Below are positions 23,497 through 34,989 of a DNA stretch of 64,000 nt, piece by piece. The notes beneath the pieces are model-generated. The model was given only the letters and a program-made list of their open reading frames with translations. It was not told the origin of the DNA and searched no databases. Position 1 is the stretch's first letter. Every line of letters starts with the position of its first letter. Position numbers and translations under genes: made by a program. This stretch comes from Diadema setosum (lineage: Eukaryota > Echinodermata > Echinoidea > Diadematoida > Diadematidae): positions 21,821,903-21,885,902 of the forward strand of contig CM067067.1 of the NCBI GenBank assembly GCA_033980235.1, in the 5' to 3' direction.

Positions 23497-23848
23497 GGGT
23501 GCGTTCGAGCGCTCTAAAGCGAACCAAAGCCTTCCATACCGAACTGTGCCAGATTTGAAGCGTTCGAGCGCTCTGTCGAGAAAGCATACCTCACAAGTTA
23601 TTTTTAGAAAAGGTCACACTTTTTTTAGGAAGAATTTCATCCACCTGGCGCTTGAACTACTTACAGCTGTCCCAAAAAGAGAATGACGTTTTTGCATTGT
23701 GACGTATGCGCATGATACGCGCATGCTTTACAGCGAACTTTTGGTAACTTTTGGTACGCTTTTGGAGCACATCGGAAAGTGGTCCACTTTTGGCACGGTA
23801 CAGTACGGTACGGTACAGTTCGCTTTAGGAGAGCGCCCAAACGCACCC
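23497..23848. mobile_element. 352-bp inverted-repeat element with GGGTGCGTTCG ends
   Basis: The left end is GGGTGCGTTCGAGCGCTCTA and the right end is GAGCGCCCAAACGCACCC, an imperfect inverted pair. Flanking A-rich bases allow a short (3-bp) target duplication. GGGTGCGTT-type ends occur in the PIF/Harbinger and hAT groups, so the superfamily is undecided. It contains several GGTACGGTAC-type words and no transposase. Confidence 0.7.
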
Positions 23849-24004
23849 AAAGACTCAGTAGCTTGAGGATAACATGGAGTGGGTAGACTGGCCCGGCCCT
23901 GATATAATCAAGAATCCTCATAGCGAATTGTGCACCACTGGCTTTATCACTGGTCTCCTTGTAAAGTACAATGACAGCTGGAGAAACTCAACTGGAGTTG
24001 ACTG

Positions 24005-24365
24005 TTATAGATGACAGAGACTCCAACTCTCCCGTCTAACGGGAGATCTCCCGCCGAAAGCCCATTTTTGCAAAATCTCCCGTTCTCCCGCCCTGGCTCT
24101 GTGTCTCCCGCTTGAAATTATTTCTTACTTAGTGTTATGAATATCGTATGTTGAAAATAAGGCTGAGATAGCACGAATGAGCATCTGAAACTCTAGAGTT
24201 TCCAAGGCCCGCTTCAGGGCCCTGGACCCCGGCCGCAAGGAACTTCGCGCTTTGCGCTCGTGATGTGCGCTTCGCGCACATCAAGTTGGAGTCTCCCGTT
24301 TGCAAGGGGTTTCAGGCGGGAGAATCTCCAGATCATAAGGTGCTTGGGGATGGAGTCTCTGAGAT
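24005..24365 (+). repeat. Dispersed repeat family B, copy 2
   Basis: This is the inverted counterpart of 6825-7135, with words such as GAAAGCCCATTTTTGCAAAA and TCCAGATCATAAGGTGCTTG. The two copies lie in TEX9 introns 2 and 3, on either side of exon 3. It also contains a compact GCGC-rich inverted repeat near 24250-24280. Confidence 0.75.
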
Positions 24366-25122
24366 GAGCATACACTTTGATGCACATATTCACCGACCGG
24401 TACTATCAACCCGTTCATTACAGGAACCTGGTATACCAGGTTTCCAAGAAGACACGAATGCTTGCTTTCGTGGCCTAAATTTAGGTTTCTTTGTGTTACA
24501 ATGACCAGAAAATTGGGTTTGATAAAAAGATAAGAGTTTATTCTATCAGTATTTGTTCTCTTTCTGTTGAGATAACGTGTATTTCACAGTATTATTTACC
24601 TTTTTTTCTGATTAAGTTTACGCTTGTTCTACTATAAAACTTGTATGATCATGTACATGACGATCAAAGCTGAGCTCAGTAGATTTCCGTGTCTGCTGAC
24701 TCCAGTCATCCCATTCAGGTGCCTGGTTGTGTGTAAAACAAAAGAGGCTGTGAGCCCATCAGCGCATGCTCTACTCATTCCTCACACCCGATCGATATTT
24801 CCATTGTTCGATGGCACATGTAGTTGACTGTCGAAAGGGGATACATGTACAACTTGACTGCTTTTGCACAGGTGGCCAGTTCATTCTGTGTCGGTGGGCC
24901 AAAAGAATATTGTTTTGGGCAATTAAAGGAACTCAGAGAATTGCGGAAGGAACAGGTTAATGGTTTTGTAAAGTATCAAAATGGGTAGCGAATGAATCGG
25001 GCCGCCCAAGATTCCTCATGCTACAAGATCTTTAAACATGTTCTTCAGTCAGTTACTAGTTAATATTTTCATGAGAAGGGAAGCACTTAACAAACATGCC
25101 AAGAGCTCCTGAATCAGCTTAC

Positions 25123-25256
25123 ATGTACTCCTCTTCCCTGCTCAGTAAGTCTTTGTTCATGCCAGCGCTGGACGAGGGCCTTGAGTTGGACGCAGCCCCT
25201 TTGGCCCCCGCTGATGACCTGCGACCTGCTCCGCCACCAGTCGAAGGTCTGCTTCT
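25123..25256 (-). CDS. TEX9: TEX9, coding exon 2
   Basis: The exon encodes 44 residues plus two bases. It begins with a low-complexity Ser/Gly/Ala/Arg segment and ends with DLLSREEEYM, which corresponds to the DLLALEEEYK segment that opens the first conserved block of vertebrate TEX9. The acceptor is ATGACAG|AGAAGC and the donor is TACAT|GTAAGC. The split codon AT+G joins exactly to exon 3 at 19250, giving EEEYM then RLNA. The other frames across this stretch either stop or show no family resemblance. The disordered N-terminal part is expected to vary among species, so the assignment rests on its last dozen residues and on phase. Confidence 0.88.
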
Positions 25257-25699
25257 CTGTCATGATACAAAAACAAGGCATCCACTGTTGCGTCAGCATT
25301 AGCTTAAGAGATGTACAGACCTACTTCGCACTTGAACTAAACCCTACGCATTTTTTACTTCATAGAAAAGTGGATTCCCAGTTATTCATGTGAACACAAA
25401 TGGCAGTGCCTGTCGTTTGTGTCAAATGTTGCCATTGTGTAGGCCCTGGCTGGAAGACCTACCATGGCACTTATCATATGTTTTTGAGCAAGAAACTTTG
25501 CCTGTTCACCCAGGTGTATACAGCTTGTACATGGGTGCCCAGTAGGATGTTAAATGTTGATTTAGACAGAGTCAAAAGGGGCCTGAGCTTTCAGTCCCAG
25601 CAGAATCTTCATCAGAGGCAAAATGACAAACATAAAGACAAGCAAGACACCTCTTTCTACCTCCCCTAACACACAACATGACATGCACTGTCTGGGAAG

Positions 25700-25810
25700 G
25701 GCATGGGACATGGAACAAAAAAACAAACAAACAAACAAAACAAAACAAAAGGGGCAGGTTGGGGCATGGGACATGGAACAAAGAAAACAAAAGGGGCAGG
25801 TTGGGTGTCA
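25700..25810. repeat. Short tandem duplication with AAAC tract
   Basis: GGGCATGGGACATGGAACAA occurs at about 25701 and again at about 25763, each followed by an A/C-rich run and AAAAGGGGCAGGTTGGG. It lies in TEX9 intron 1. Confidence 0.8.
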
Positions 25811-25992
25811 AAAGCATGGAGCAAATCAGGTAAAAAGGAAGGGGTGGGGGATTAAAACAAAGGGGCCAGTGATGATCCAATGGCTCATAGATGGGCAACC
25901 TGTGAAGGATAAAGAAGAATAGGGAGGCAACATCAAAAAAGATCAACAACAACATAATGGTTGCTACATTTTGTTGGATTTAGCTTACACAT

Positions 25993-26442
25993 GTGAAGGA
26001 AAAAAAAAGTGGCAATCCCACTAAAATGCTCTCAAAGGAGCTGAGCAATGAAACTCTAAACTGTGTGTATTTCATTCCAATTACAAGGGTCATAATATCT
26101 TATGTCATAAAGTTTCTGGTTGAGCAGATTAATGTCGTAGAAAAGAATAAAAAGAACTACTACTATAAGTTCATAATAAATTTAAAATGTATTGTTAAAA
26201 CTATTCCACAAGAAAAAGAAATCTGTGGCACAGATCTCTGCATGGTTGATATATTGATTGATAACAAACTGTTGCAATGCAAAATTGTCAGAAAGAGATA
26301 TGGCTTTTTTTTAAAGATCGATGGAAGGTTATGGTGTGTTCTGGTAAATTTTGAAACCTTCCATTTCTCAATGCCTGGTAATAGTCTGCACAAAGATGGC
26401 TTGAGCGTGCAATACATCATATACGAAACTGAACAATACTAA
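25993..26442 (+). CDS. Unassigned 138-149-codon open frame
   Basis: An AT-rich frame runs from a stop at 25981 to TAA at 26440; the first ATG is near 26026. The product has mixed charged and hydrophobic residues with beta-strand-like alternation in its second half (for example QCKIVRKRYGFFLKIDGRLW) and no low-complexity repeats, unlike most long frames here. It is on the strand opposite TEX9 in intron 1. There is no obvious splice site at either end and no repeat termini around it. It might be a domesticated or transposon-derived fragment, a single-exon gene, or a chance frame. I recognise no family. Confidence 0.3.
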   Translation: MKEKKSGNPTKMLSKELSNETLNCVYFIPITRVIISYVIKFLVEQINVVEKNKKNYYYKFIINLKCIVKTIPQEKEICGTDLCMVDILIDNKLLQCKIVRKRYGFFLKIDGRLWCVLVNFETFHFSMPGNSLHKDGLSVQYIIYETEQY

Positions 26443-27447
26443 ACCATGTTGAAATTAACAAGATTGGCTAACAAGAGGGTAAAACAGGCAAGTTCACAAG
26501 AAGTTGATGAGGACATTTGCTACGGAACATTGATACAGGATTAAGGACTTCACACAGGGATATGTTCATGAGCATGCTTTGTTGTATAATCAACAACAAC
26601 AACAAGTTTGACAGAGAAGAGAAACAAGGTAACTAATTTGCACTTTTTGTTGTTTTTTGTAATAGTATTCTTGCACTCCTTCTTAACTCAGTAAATTCAT
26701 AGACCATCTAGGTCTAGACAGTAGACTAGATCTAGTCTTTTCTAGATTTAGACCACATAGAAATTTAACAGCAACACAAAAAGGTATCCACACATGCACA
26801 TTAGCCCGACCAGACGCCGTGCGATCATGCAAAGTTTTTTTTTTTTTTTTTTTACAGCAACAGGGCGGCTGGTATACTGTAGCTACATGCACATTAAATA
26901 CGGATACAAGAGAGTTTACTTGCAAGTGAGTAGGCTAGATATGAAGTGCAAAGGTATGTTTGAAGCCAGGTTACTGTCAAATTGTAATGCTCTAGAGGAT
27001 TATACATGTATGTAGTCTAGTAAACAGTAGGGCGCTAGTGTACTTTCGCACCTGTTTGTCAATTTGATCTCAAACATGCACGATCTCACTCTCAATATCC
27101 AACAGCCTCAAATATTTGCATCTGAGTGAGATTCAAGGCCAGTAGAAAAGGAATTTTCACCTGTCTGACACTTTTACACTTGTTGGAATATGTCAATCGC
27201 AGCTACATGTAGTTTGCTCTGCATAACGTTGCACAGGAACAGACAGCACAGCACGGTGTACTAAAAACTTTCATGGCAGCAAACGCCACGATTGATCTGA
27301 ATGTAGCTGTCTCATGGCGATCAGAGCAAGTTCTTCTATGGTATCTTTAAAAAGATAATACTTTTCCCACCTTTCTCTCAGCTTGTACTGAGTCGCGGTA
27401 GCAATCGACTGAGGGTCGTTCGCGTTGTGTGTGTGTGTGTGTGTGTG

Positions 27448-28126
27448 CAGTGGCGAGAATCCAGAGTATTGTAGGGGGGGCGCACCGGGTGCACGCCCCT
27501 CTTTATCTTCTGTTAAAACAAAAGAAATTAAAAAAAATGGGGGCACACATGCCCCCATTTTTTCCTTTAATTTTGTAAAGGTGCCTCCCCTTTAACTCTT
27601 TATGTGCCATGGTGGAAACCCCCTGTGTGCCACGTTATTCTGAGACACGAAGGTAGTCATCCTTTGAGAAAGAGTTCTGTTTTTCCAATTTGTATAATTT
27701 CTACAAATTTCTGTTAAGATGGGCATAATAGTAGGCAAAGTTAAAGAGGAATGCCACGCTTTGTTTCAATATTGTATGACGACTCCATTTTCAATTTTCA
27801 TTTTGAATGACCAGTTGCTACATTACTGCAAAGGCATGACTTTTGCACATTAAACCGTGAGAGAAACTTAGAATGTACGAGCAAATCTAGTTGGGAATAT
27901 CGCTTAATAGTTGATCACCACATAGAATGCAAGCCGTATATGAGAGGAACAAAAGCACGAGATACGCTTTCATTGTGCAGCAGGATTAGCAGTAATTAGC
28001 GATTTATCGATCGGTCTTGGCGGCTTTGTTTGTTGAGCAGAATATGCGAAGTTGGCACGCCGTCGACTGAGTCGGAGGCGCGAACGTGGCACATAAAGAG
28101 TTAAGGAATTCCTGGATCCGCCCCTG
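27448..28126. mobile_element. hAT-like miniature element inserted in a (GT)n tract
   Basis: The left end CAGTGGCGAGAATCCAG and the right end read on the other strand, CAGGGGCGGATCCAGG, form imperfect terminal inverted repeats. (GT)n lies directly on both sides, so an 8-bp GTGTGTGT target duplication is possible. A perfect hairpin, AATGGGGGCA with its complement, lies at 27532-27563. A TTAA element (27592-28104) sits inside it. The CAGNGGCGGATCC start suits the hAT group. Confidence 0.65.
27592..28104. mobile_element. TTAA miniature element family C, intact copy
   Basis: TTAA, then CTCTTTATGTGCCA at the left and TGGCACATAAAGAG then TTAA at the right: a perfect 14-bp terminal inverted repeat with an intact TTAA duplication, total 513 bp. 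The other copies are 52073-52583 and a shortened one at 23155-23495. It has no coding capacity. It is inserted within the hAT-like element at 27448-28126. Confidence 0.88.
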
Positions 28127-28859
28127 GTGTGTGTGTGTGTGTGTGTGTTGTGTTTGTGTGTGAATGAAAGAAGATTGTGAAAAATGTAGTTATAAGACAA
28201 GGGTGAAAGAATATTAAGCCTATAAGGCTACACTGTAGGAAAAGCGGGGAAAGGAAATAAAAGAAAATGTATTAAAAAAACATGGATAATATAAAAACAA
28301 AAGGTTTACAAAACAGAGAGTACACTAAAAGATAACGAAAGGAAAGACAAACAGGTACGGAAAGTACACTAGTGCCAACATACAGTAGCGTAAAATTAGT
28401 TTAGCCATTTAACGTTAGTTGTACGTAGGGTGGTAGATCCAATTACCGGATGCTTTTTTTCGTGGCTTTGAATTCCGTACTCAGAGGATGAAATTTCGGC
28501 TAATAATAACATCACTTTTTCACAGATTCCTGGAAATTACGAATTCAGCCAAATTATGTTAATTGTTCGCTCCAGTTCTTAGAAAATGTGCTTCAAACAT
28601 ACCCCTCTAAAAAAAAGTTGTCTTTTTGCGCAGTGCAAAATCTTTTGTATTACTGGACATGATTTTCGCAATGAAATAATCGACATCTTTTGCACCTAGT
28701 CCTTGCATCAGAATCACAATTTATCCCACAAATCGCCGTACACATTCTCACAGAGCGGATGACAAAGAAAAAATCGGCAAATGAGGCTCAAATTTCGCAC
28801 TGTCTTGAACATTTCGAACAGTTCATGCAATAAACCTTGTGAGAAATCGACAACTGGTT

Positions 28860-29150
28860 AGACTCTACTTCTAGTTTAGTTGCTTTTGTCTATGGGAGCT
28901 GCACGCGCAGGTGACGAGTTGCAGGCCCCTTGAAGTGCCTTGGCGCACAACTAGAAACTTTCTATTCCGCATCGTTCGCAATTGAGAACGATAAACAAAT
29001 TTCCGATATCAATCAGTGACCAGTTTTGGTTCTATAGGAATCTTCAGCATTTTTCCTGTATGTGAGTGGGATTTCATAGAATTTCAGTCTTGAAATGTGA
29101 CTCAAACATGCATAAATATTAAATATGACGAGGTGCGGGTCATTCAACTA
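28860..29150 (-). repeat. Dispersed repeat family D, partial copy next to TEX9 exon 1
   Basis: This segment is largely the reverse complement of 36976-37240, for example TTCAGCATTTTTCCTGTATG and GACGAGGTGCGGGTC. It ends about 150 bases downstream of TEX9 exon 1, inside intron 1. Confidence 0.65.
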
Positions 29151-29300
29151 CACCAGCGAGTCCAGCCATTCTCCAGCAAAATAATGAAGGTATGGGACAC
29201 GGTTAAAACTGAAAATGGCCTATGCTATGGTAAAATCTACATAGCTTGTAGTCGTGTTTTCATGAATTTCTATCTGTACGTCGATTGATATCATACTCAC

Positions 29301-29348
29301 AGCAGAAGCGGGCCTCGAACTCCCAGTCCGTCCTCTAGAATCTGCCAT
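29301..29348 (-). CDS. TEX9: TEX9, coding exon 1 (start exon)
   Basis: This exon holds the start codon of the TEX9 homologue. TEX9 is a coiled-coil protein first described from testis, widely kept in ciliated animals and generally linked to centrosomes and cilia. The exon encodes MADSRGRTGSSRPASA and ends at a consensus donor (GCT|GTGAGT) in phase 0. The ATG has a good context, with A at -3 and G at +4. The next exon (25123-25256) opens in phase 0 with the same Ser/Pro/Arg-rich composition, as in the disordered N-terminus of vertebrate TEX9. The match to TEX9 itself comes from the downstream exons; this exon is assigned by phase, composition, donor quality and strand. An upstream non-coding exon could exist. 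Intron 1 is about 4.0 kb. Confidence 0.72.
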
Positions 29349-29690
29349 TTCGTAGGTTTGTCAGCAAAGAATGACGATGGGCAGATGATAGGGTGCCTAC
29401 TAAGTTATACAGCTGGCTATTGTAAAGTGGTACGCGCGGGATCTGCGGTCCAGAGGATCGCAAGGGCAGCAGAGCGAGCAGCGCTAGCTAGCGAGACATA
29501 ATCAAGGAGGTACTCGCGAGCGAGCGGTCGAGCGTGTGCATCTGCCAGCCTGCTGACGCAGGTACATGTAATACGTTGTGTGAACAGAAGGGACGTACGA
29601 AGCCAGCTTAGCATGGTACCTTGTACGCGTGGTACATACATGTAAATTGTATCTCATCGAAGCCCTGCGTTGCCTAGGACGCGGCTTCTC
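29349..29690 (-). promoter_or_regulatory. Putative TEX9 promoter and 5' UTR region
   Basis: The roughly 340 bases upstream of the TEX9 start codon are richer in GC and CpG than the surroundings, especially 29430-29570. No TATA box is obvious. A GTTGCCTAGGAC word at 29669-29680 resembles the left half of an RFX X-box, the usual element of ciliary genes, but its right half departs from consensus. The transcription start was not located. Confidence 0.3.
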
Positions 29691-29849
29691 TTTGAATTGT
29701 CGCCATGGGTTTAGGAGGCAAAAGGATGCTTCGCCAAAATTGCCACGATTTACTTGCTGCACTGGTAAAAAGAGCTTACCACTATGCATGCAAGGGTCAC
29801 AACACAATCTTGAAAAATATCTGTGCAATAAACTTGTATTGAACACTTT

Positions 29850-32800
29850 GATTTGGGGAGGGGAGCGGACTAGCCATGGCCAGAAGTAATATATCAGTCT
29901 CTGGTGTTCATCATATTTATCGCAATCATTGTGCTCTACCTTTTCACAGCATAACTTGTTCTTGTTGTTGGTGGTGGATCGTGGCGATTCCAGTTGGGCG
30001 TAGTTTGTTTTTGTCGTTGCTGTATTTCAGGGATTACTTTGAACAGGGATCCCTGATTTTGACTGCTTCTATATATTAAAAAATATTTATTGTTCAATGA
30101 AATTAATTCGAAACCATACAGAACCAATTAAAAACAATATTATACCAGCCGCATTACCATGACCATCCGTCATCATCAGGTATCACATCATGGGAAACAC
30201 AGGGCACCTACACAGTAGCGAGCTTGACGCGATAGCTAAAGATGACGTTGTTATAGACTAAAATTAAAAGAAAAAAGAATGGTGTTCTGCGCATCATGCT
30301 CGAGACAGCTGTTTCCACCAAGAAGGCCGAGTCATCTTTGCGTTCGCGTCGCAGAGCTGAAACTCGCTATTACTCCACTGACCATGCTGACGCTGCCACG
30401 TGCAATGGTCGGGGGCAGATGCGACCAAGGAGGTTTGATACATGGAGTACCAATACTTTTATTCCCTTTGATCTCATGTTTGATGCCGCCACTAAGAAAT
30501 ATTTTAAGTATGTGTTAAACTGGAGCTGCCTCACAGATAGGAAGACAATTGACTAGTGTCCCATTGCATATATCACCAGCCACTTTCAAAGGGAGATATT
30601 ATGAGTCTAATATGTCTCTCTTTGTGATGGTAATTACTTTTCGCTACCCCTTCTTAATAAAAGGTAGGTGGTACAGACACGAGGATGCGCGAACAGAAAT
30701 TGAGCAAAAATGCTGAAATAAAGCTGAAAATTACTCGACTGGGGATATGTGGGCACTCAGTAATCTGATATATCTATCAATAAAGAATTATACTTGAAGA
30801 TTATTCCATATTACTTTTACTTGGGGAAATTAAGCCGAAAAGTGATAAAACCAGTTTTCCAGGATGGTACAGTTTTAAACATTTTCACATGATACAGCTC
30901 TGATTTACACTTTTGTGCAAATTCTGGACGGAATTTACTTTTGTTTTACATGTCTTATCATTAAGTGAAATTTCATTTCATTTAATGAATAAATAGGCAA
31001 AATATGGCCAACATTATGAATTATTAACGTTCAAAATAAATCTTCAGAATTGCTCAGCAAGACGGCGGTGTCGAACATCGATTATCAAAGGCACAAGTGC
31101 ATCTGTGAAATACTTTTGTACATCAATAGAAATCTGACAACTGTTTGAATAATTACAGCCAGTTGGAACTCCATGAAAACCTCCTTGATGTGACTTAATC
31201 AACTATTTGATTCAAGTGATGGCATTGCATGTAGGCCTATAAGGAGCAGGCCCTATAGATGATTATTTCAATTGCTTATGATACTTGGTGTTGTCTACTT
31301 ATATGATATGTTTTAGCTCAATCCGTGTGACGGAAAAACACACACAAAAAGCTAAAATTCAACAAAAATTTCCTCGAAAATTTCACGAAACGTGTCTTGC
31401 AAGACTTACACACATTTAAAAGCCTTGGAAAGCTGGGAAAAGTTTTAAAACGAGCTAAAATGAAGAGTTTGATTTGCAGAAGAGGTTAAGCGCCAGCTTT
31501 AAAAAGTATCATCACATTGATAGTGTAAAATAAAATCTCTTCAATGATGCCTTACTTGCAAGTTACTTAACAAGGAAATTCTTCAAGTTATGAGAAGAAA
31601 TGTCTCATATTTTCTTATTATTGCCTATTCTTAGCAGGTTAAATCGCAAATATAGATTGACAACAATGGAATTACTTTTTTGGCGAGCTGAGCAAGTCGA
31701 TTATGCATCATGCACCTGACGTCTGCACCTGACAAATAAATGAAGAAAAAATTAATTAAAAATCAGTAATGCAGTTTTGCAAACAACTGGATAGCTGTAG
31801 ATATTGAGTATGAATTCCTCTACAAACTGCATTTTGGTTGGAATTTGAGGGGACTATATTTCATTGGCTGCATGTACCGAAATTAGATGATTTTTTGAGT
31901 GAAAAGAACTTGTAGTCTGGCTTTGCGGACCCTTGGACAGAGTTTGAGCCAAAGAACCTGCCTTGGAAATTTGATGGATGAAAGGGTATATCTCACTTAT
32001 TCAGGTCAGTGAAAATGAAACACCTCATTTCTCCCAGCTATTTTACAGAATTTTTTTGAAATTTGAATTTTAACACACGTCTCTTATTGGGAATTATTTA
32101 CCCGTGTGAGCCCTAAAGAGAATGCACGTAATGCACACAAGTTAATGGGAAGTATTCATCCAACACAAGCTCTGCTGGCTTATGTTGACCTATTGTGTCA
32201 GATCCCTTCCTCCCCCTTCTCCTCCCCCATCCCCAACCCTCCCCCACCCCCTAACTCTGCTTAACTACAATTTGTTTTGTTATTATGTTCTTGTGGTACT
32301 ATAGATCTTGGTAGAAACTAGTCATCAGTATCACACAACTTTATATGATTGTGTCATTTCAATGTATTTCTTTGTTTGGGTTACCACTGAAACAGCTCAA
32401 AATACATCAAGTTAATCTGTTTGATAAATAAAAGTGTTTTACAGGACTTTGTAGGCAATAAGGTGATGATGACACTCCTTAATTCAAGGATAACTACCTG
32501 CATCTATATTCATCTTATGAAAAACTAATCAAAACTGCAAGATTTATTTCTGAAAAAAAAACCTCCATAGGCATCATTATCAAAAGTGTCTCTTTGAGAA
32601 GCTTTATAACCCTTGAATGTGCAATTTCCCATATGATGTAGGGGCAAATATCATGAAAAACACATTTATGATGTTAAAAAGTAAAATATGACCTCCACTC
32701 TAGCTGGTTTTCATGACAGAAAAACGACAACAGAGGGCGACATTTACTGATGAGTACCAGTGCCGTATATTAATTAATATACGGCACTGATGAGTACCAA

Positions 32801-33250
32801 AGTGGTGCTGATGAGTAGTGATGAGCACTTCGTACAAACTGTATGAGGCAAAGAGTAAAAATGCGCTTTACTCTTTGCTGTGAAGTTTACTGGGGGGGGG
32901 GGGTCAATATGGACTTCATGTAGCGAATTGCACTATCTGTATGCACTTTTATGCTGAACAATCACCCTATAAGGGGTCTTTGTTACCTTCTGTTAATCAC
33001 CCGTCTGAAATCTAGCTTTTTCTCATGTCTCAAAAAAAAAGTCCATCCACAAAAAGTCTATTTTTTAGTACGATCTTGTTATTTTATCAGAATATAGGCC
33101 TATAAGCAACAACAACAACAACAACAAACATTTAAAATGCACCAGAACACACAATTTACAATAGAAAATTGTCCTTCTTACCTAGTGGATAGTGCCATCG
33201 TATTCTGGATGACCTAGTGGAACTGTCCATAATTTAAGGATGTTTCCTTG
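29850..33250. other. Intergenic stretch without recognised genes
   Basis: AT-rich sequence. An 86-codon frame at 30296-30556 is richer in CpG than its flanks but resembles no family known to me. A perfect 32-bp palindrome is at 32758-32789, a G run at 32891-32902 and (AAC)n at 33108-33127. I see no convincing exon or RNA gene. Confidence 0.5.
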
Positions 33251-33299
33251 TACTTTGTAGTTGTATATACAATAATACCCCATCCGAACTTGTTCCAAC

Positions 33300-34530
33300 G
33301 CTAAACGATGTGTGAATTGCACCATTTGAATATTATGGTGGATGGTATATTATTGGAACAAAAATAAAGTGTCAAATTCCTTGGAATATATATCAATGAA
33401 AATTTGAAATGGAATGCTCATGTGCAATATATCTCAGATAAAGTGTCTCGTAACGTTGGTATCCTCTGTAAGCTTAAGTATTATGTCCCAAAGAATATTT
33501 TATTTATGCTTTATAATTCCTTGATTATAGAACATCTCATATTGTAACATTGTTTGGGCAACTGCGAAAAGTCACATTGACAATATATTGCTTCTACAAA
33601 AGAAAGCTATATGCATCAATTCAGGTTATCGGGACCATTCAGATCTTTTGTTCGTAGAATTAAAAACACTAAAGGTAAATGATATAATTTTTTTTTTTTT
33701 TTTTGCAAAATTCACTTTTTAGGTTTCGTTTGTATAACGGTCAGTTGCCATCTTCTTTTTTCTCATTATTTCATTTAGACAAGGATATACATTCTTATCC
33801 CACAAGGCAATCTGATAAATTTCATCTACAAAATCCTAAAACGGTGATGGCTCTGAAATCTATCAGACACACTGGACCTGATATTTGGAACTCTCTTCCT
33901 TCAGAAATTCGAACTTTAAAGTCTATGTATTCTTTCAAAAAAGCTGTAAAGACAATGCTGCTCTCTGGATATCAGTGATCTGATAATGTCATTGCAATTG
34001 TATTGTATATGAAATTCCCTCGGGGAATTATCGTTGTTCTGAATTTATTGCGTAATGTTATGCAACCGACCATGACCTGTAACTGTTCACCTGTACCTCG
34101 GTGAGAAAATACTTTGCCATACTTTACTATTCAGTGATCCAGGTAATCTAACTTTGTGTATTAGTGAAAGTAGACAGACCTCTCCTCTCTCCTTTCTCCT
34201 ATCCTATCTCTATGCAAGTCATCCCTCCCCCTATTTTCGGTATTATGTATATGAGGGCTGCATGCAAATCAAGCAATGCTTAAGCTGTAGCCCTTCTTCG
34301 TAATATTCATTGCATCACTGTTCTGTTGGACATTTATGTACAGGCAATGAAGAAATGTATTGCTGTATATTCTAAAGGTAATGAAAAAAACTCATTTTGT
34401 TAGCAACTAATGTTCATGTATATCCATTTATATGTATGGTACCATTAATGTATATGATATGTTTATGTATCTGCATGAGCAATGATATAATGCAGGAACC
34501 AATAAAATAACATCAAATCAAATCAAAGGG
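33300..34530 (+). mobile_element. Degenerate, 5'-truncated LINE (CR1/L2/jockey-type reverse transcriptase tail)
   Basis: Conceptual translation gives VKFLGIYINENLKWNAHVQY near 33371, then a frameshift near 33545 and a poly-T interruption near 33690. A final open frame ends with HTGPDIWNSLPSEIR and SFKKAVKTMLLSGYQ at 33978. These are the usual C-terminal motifs of non-LTR retrotransposon polymerases. A 3' UTR of about 0.55 kb follows and ends in AATAAAATAACATCAAATCA-type short tandem repeats, as CR1/L2 elements do. The element is dead: the polymerase core and endonuclease are absent and the frame is broken. Only the C-terminal third of the polymerase is visible. Confidence 0.85.
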
Positions 34531-34989
34531 TTTGACAAACATTCTTGTTGGCAGTACATCCGTGTGTGTGTTGATTTTACTGTGTCAATTTTATTCTGTG
34601 AAGCCTTTATAATTTGTTCCAAAACAAACACACACAAAAATCAATGTGACTGAAACAAATAAGGATATATGGAGTACCATTTACTTCACGGAACTTCACA
34701 TCTTTCTTTTCAACAAACATATCATTGTACACCCATGCCATATGTCATTCGAAAACAGCTAATGACTACAGGTAGATTTAATAGAACATCTTTAGCTTTC
34801 TCTAAAGCCCGGTACTCATTAATTCTCCTCTCTTACGTTTGCATGTCATTCATACACATGCCGTTTTGTTGAAATACTGTAACACAAAACCGAGAGAGAA
34901 ATATAACATCCGGGATATGGAAGTGGTGCTCGTATAAGTCGTACATTGTATTATTAGTTGAGTACTACCTACATGAAGTATATGCATGG

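Noticed and set aside
30296..30556. 86-codon CpG-rich frame as a gene
   Set aside because: A second frame is equally open, no splice or promoter evidence was seen, and no family was recognised.
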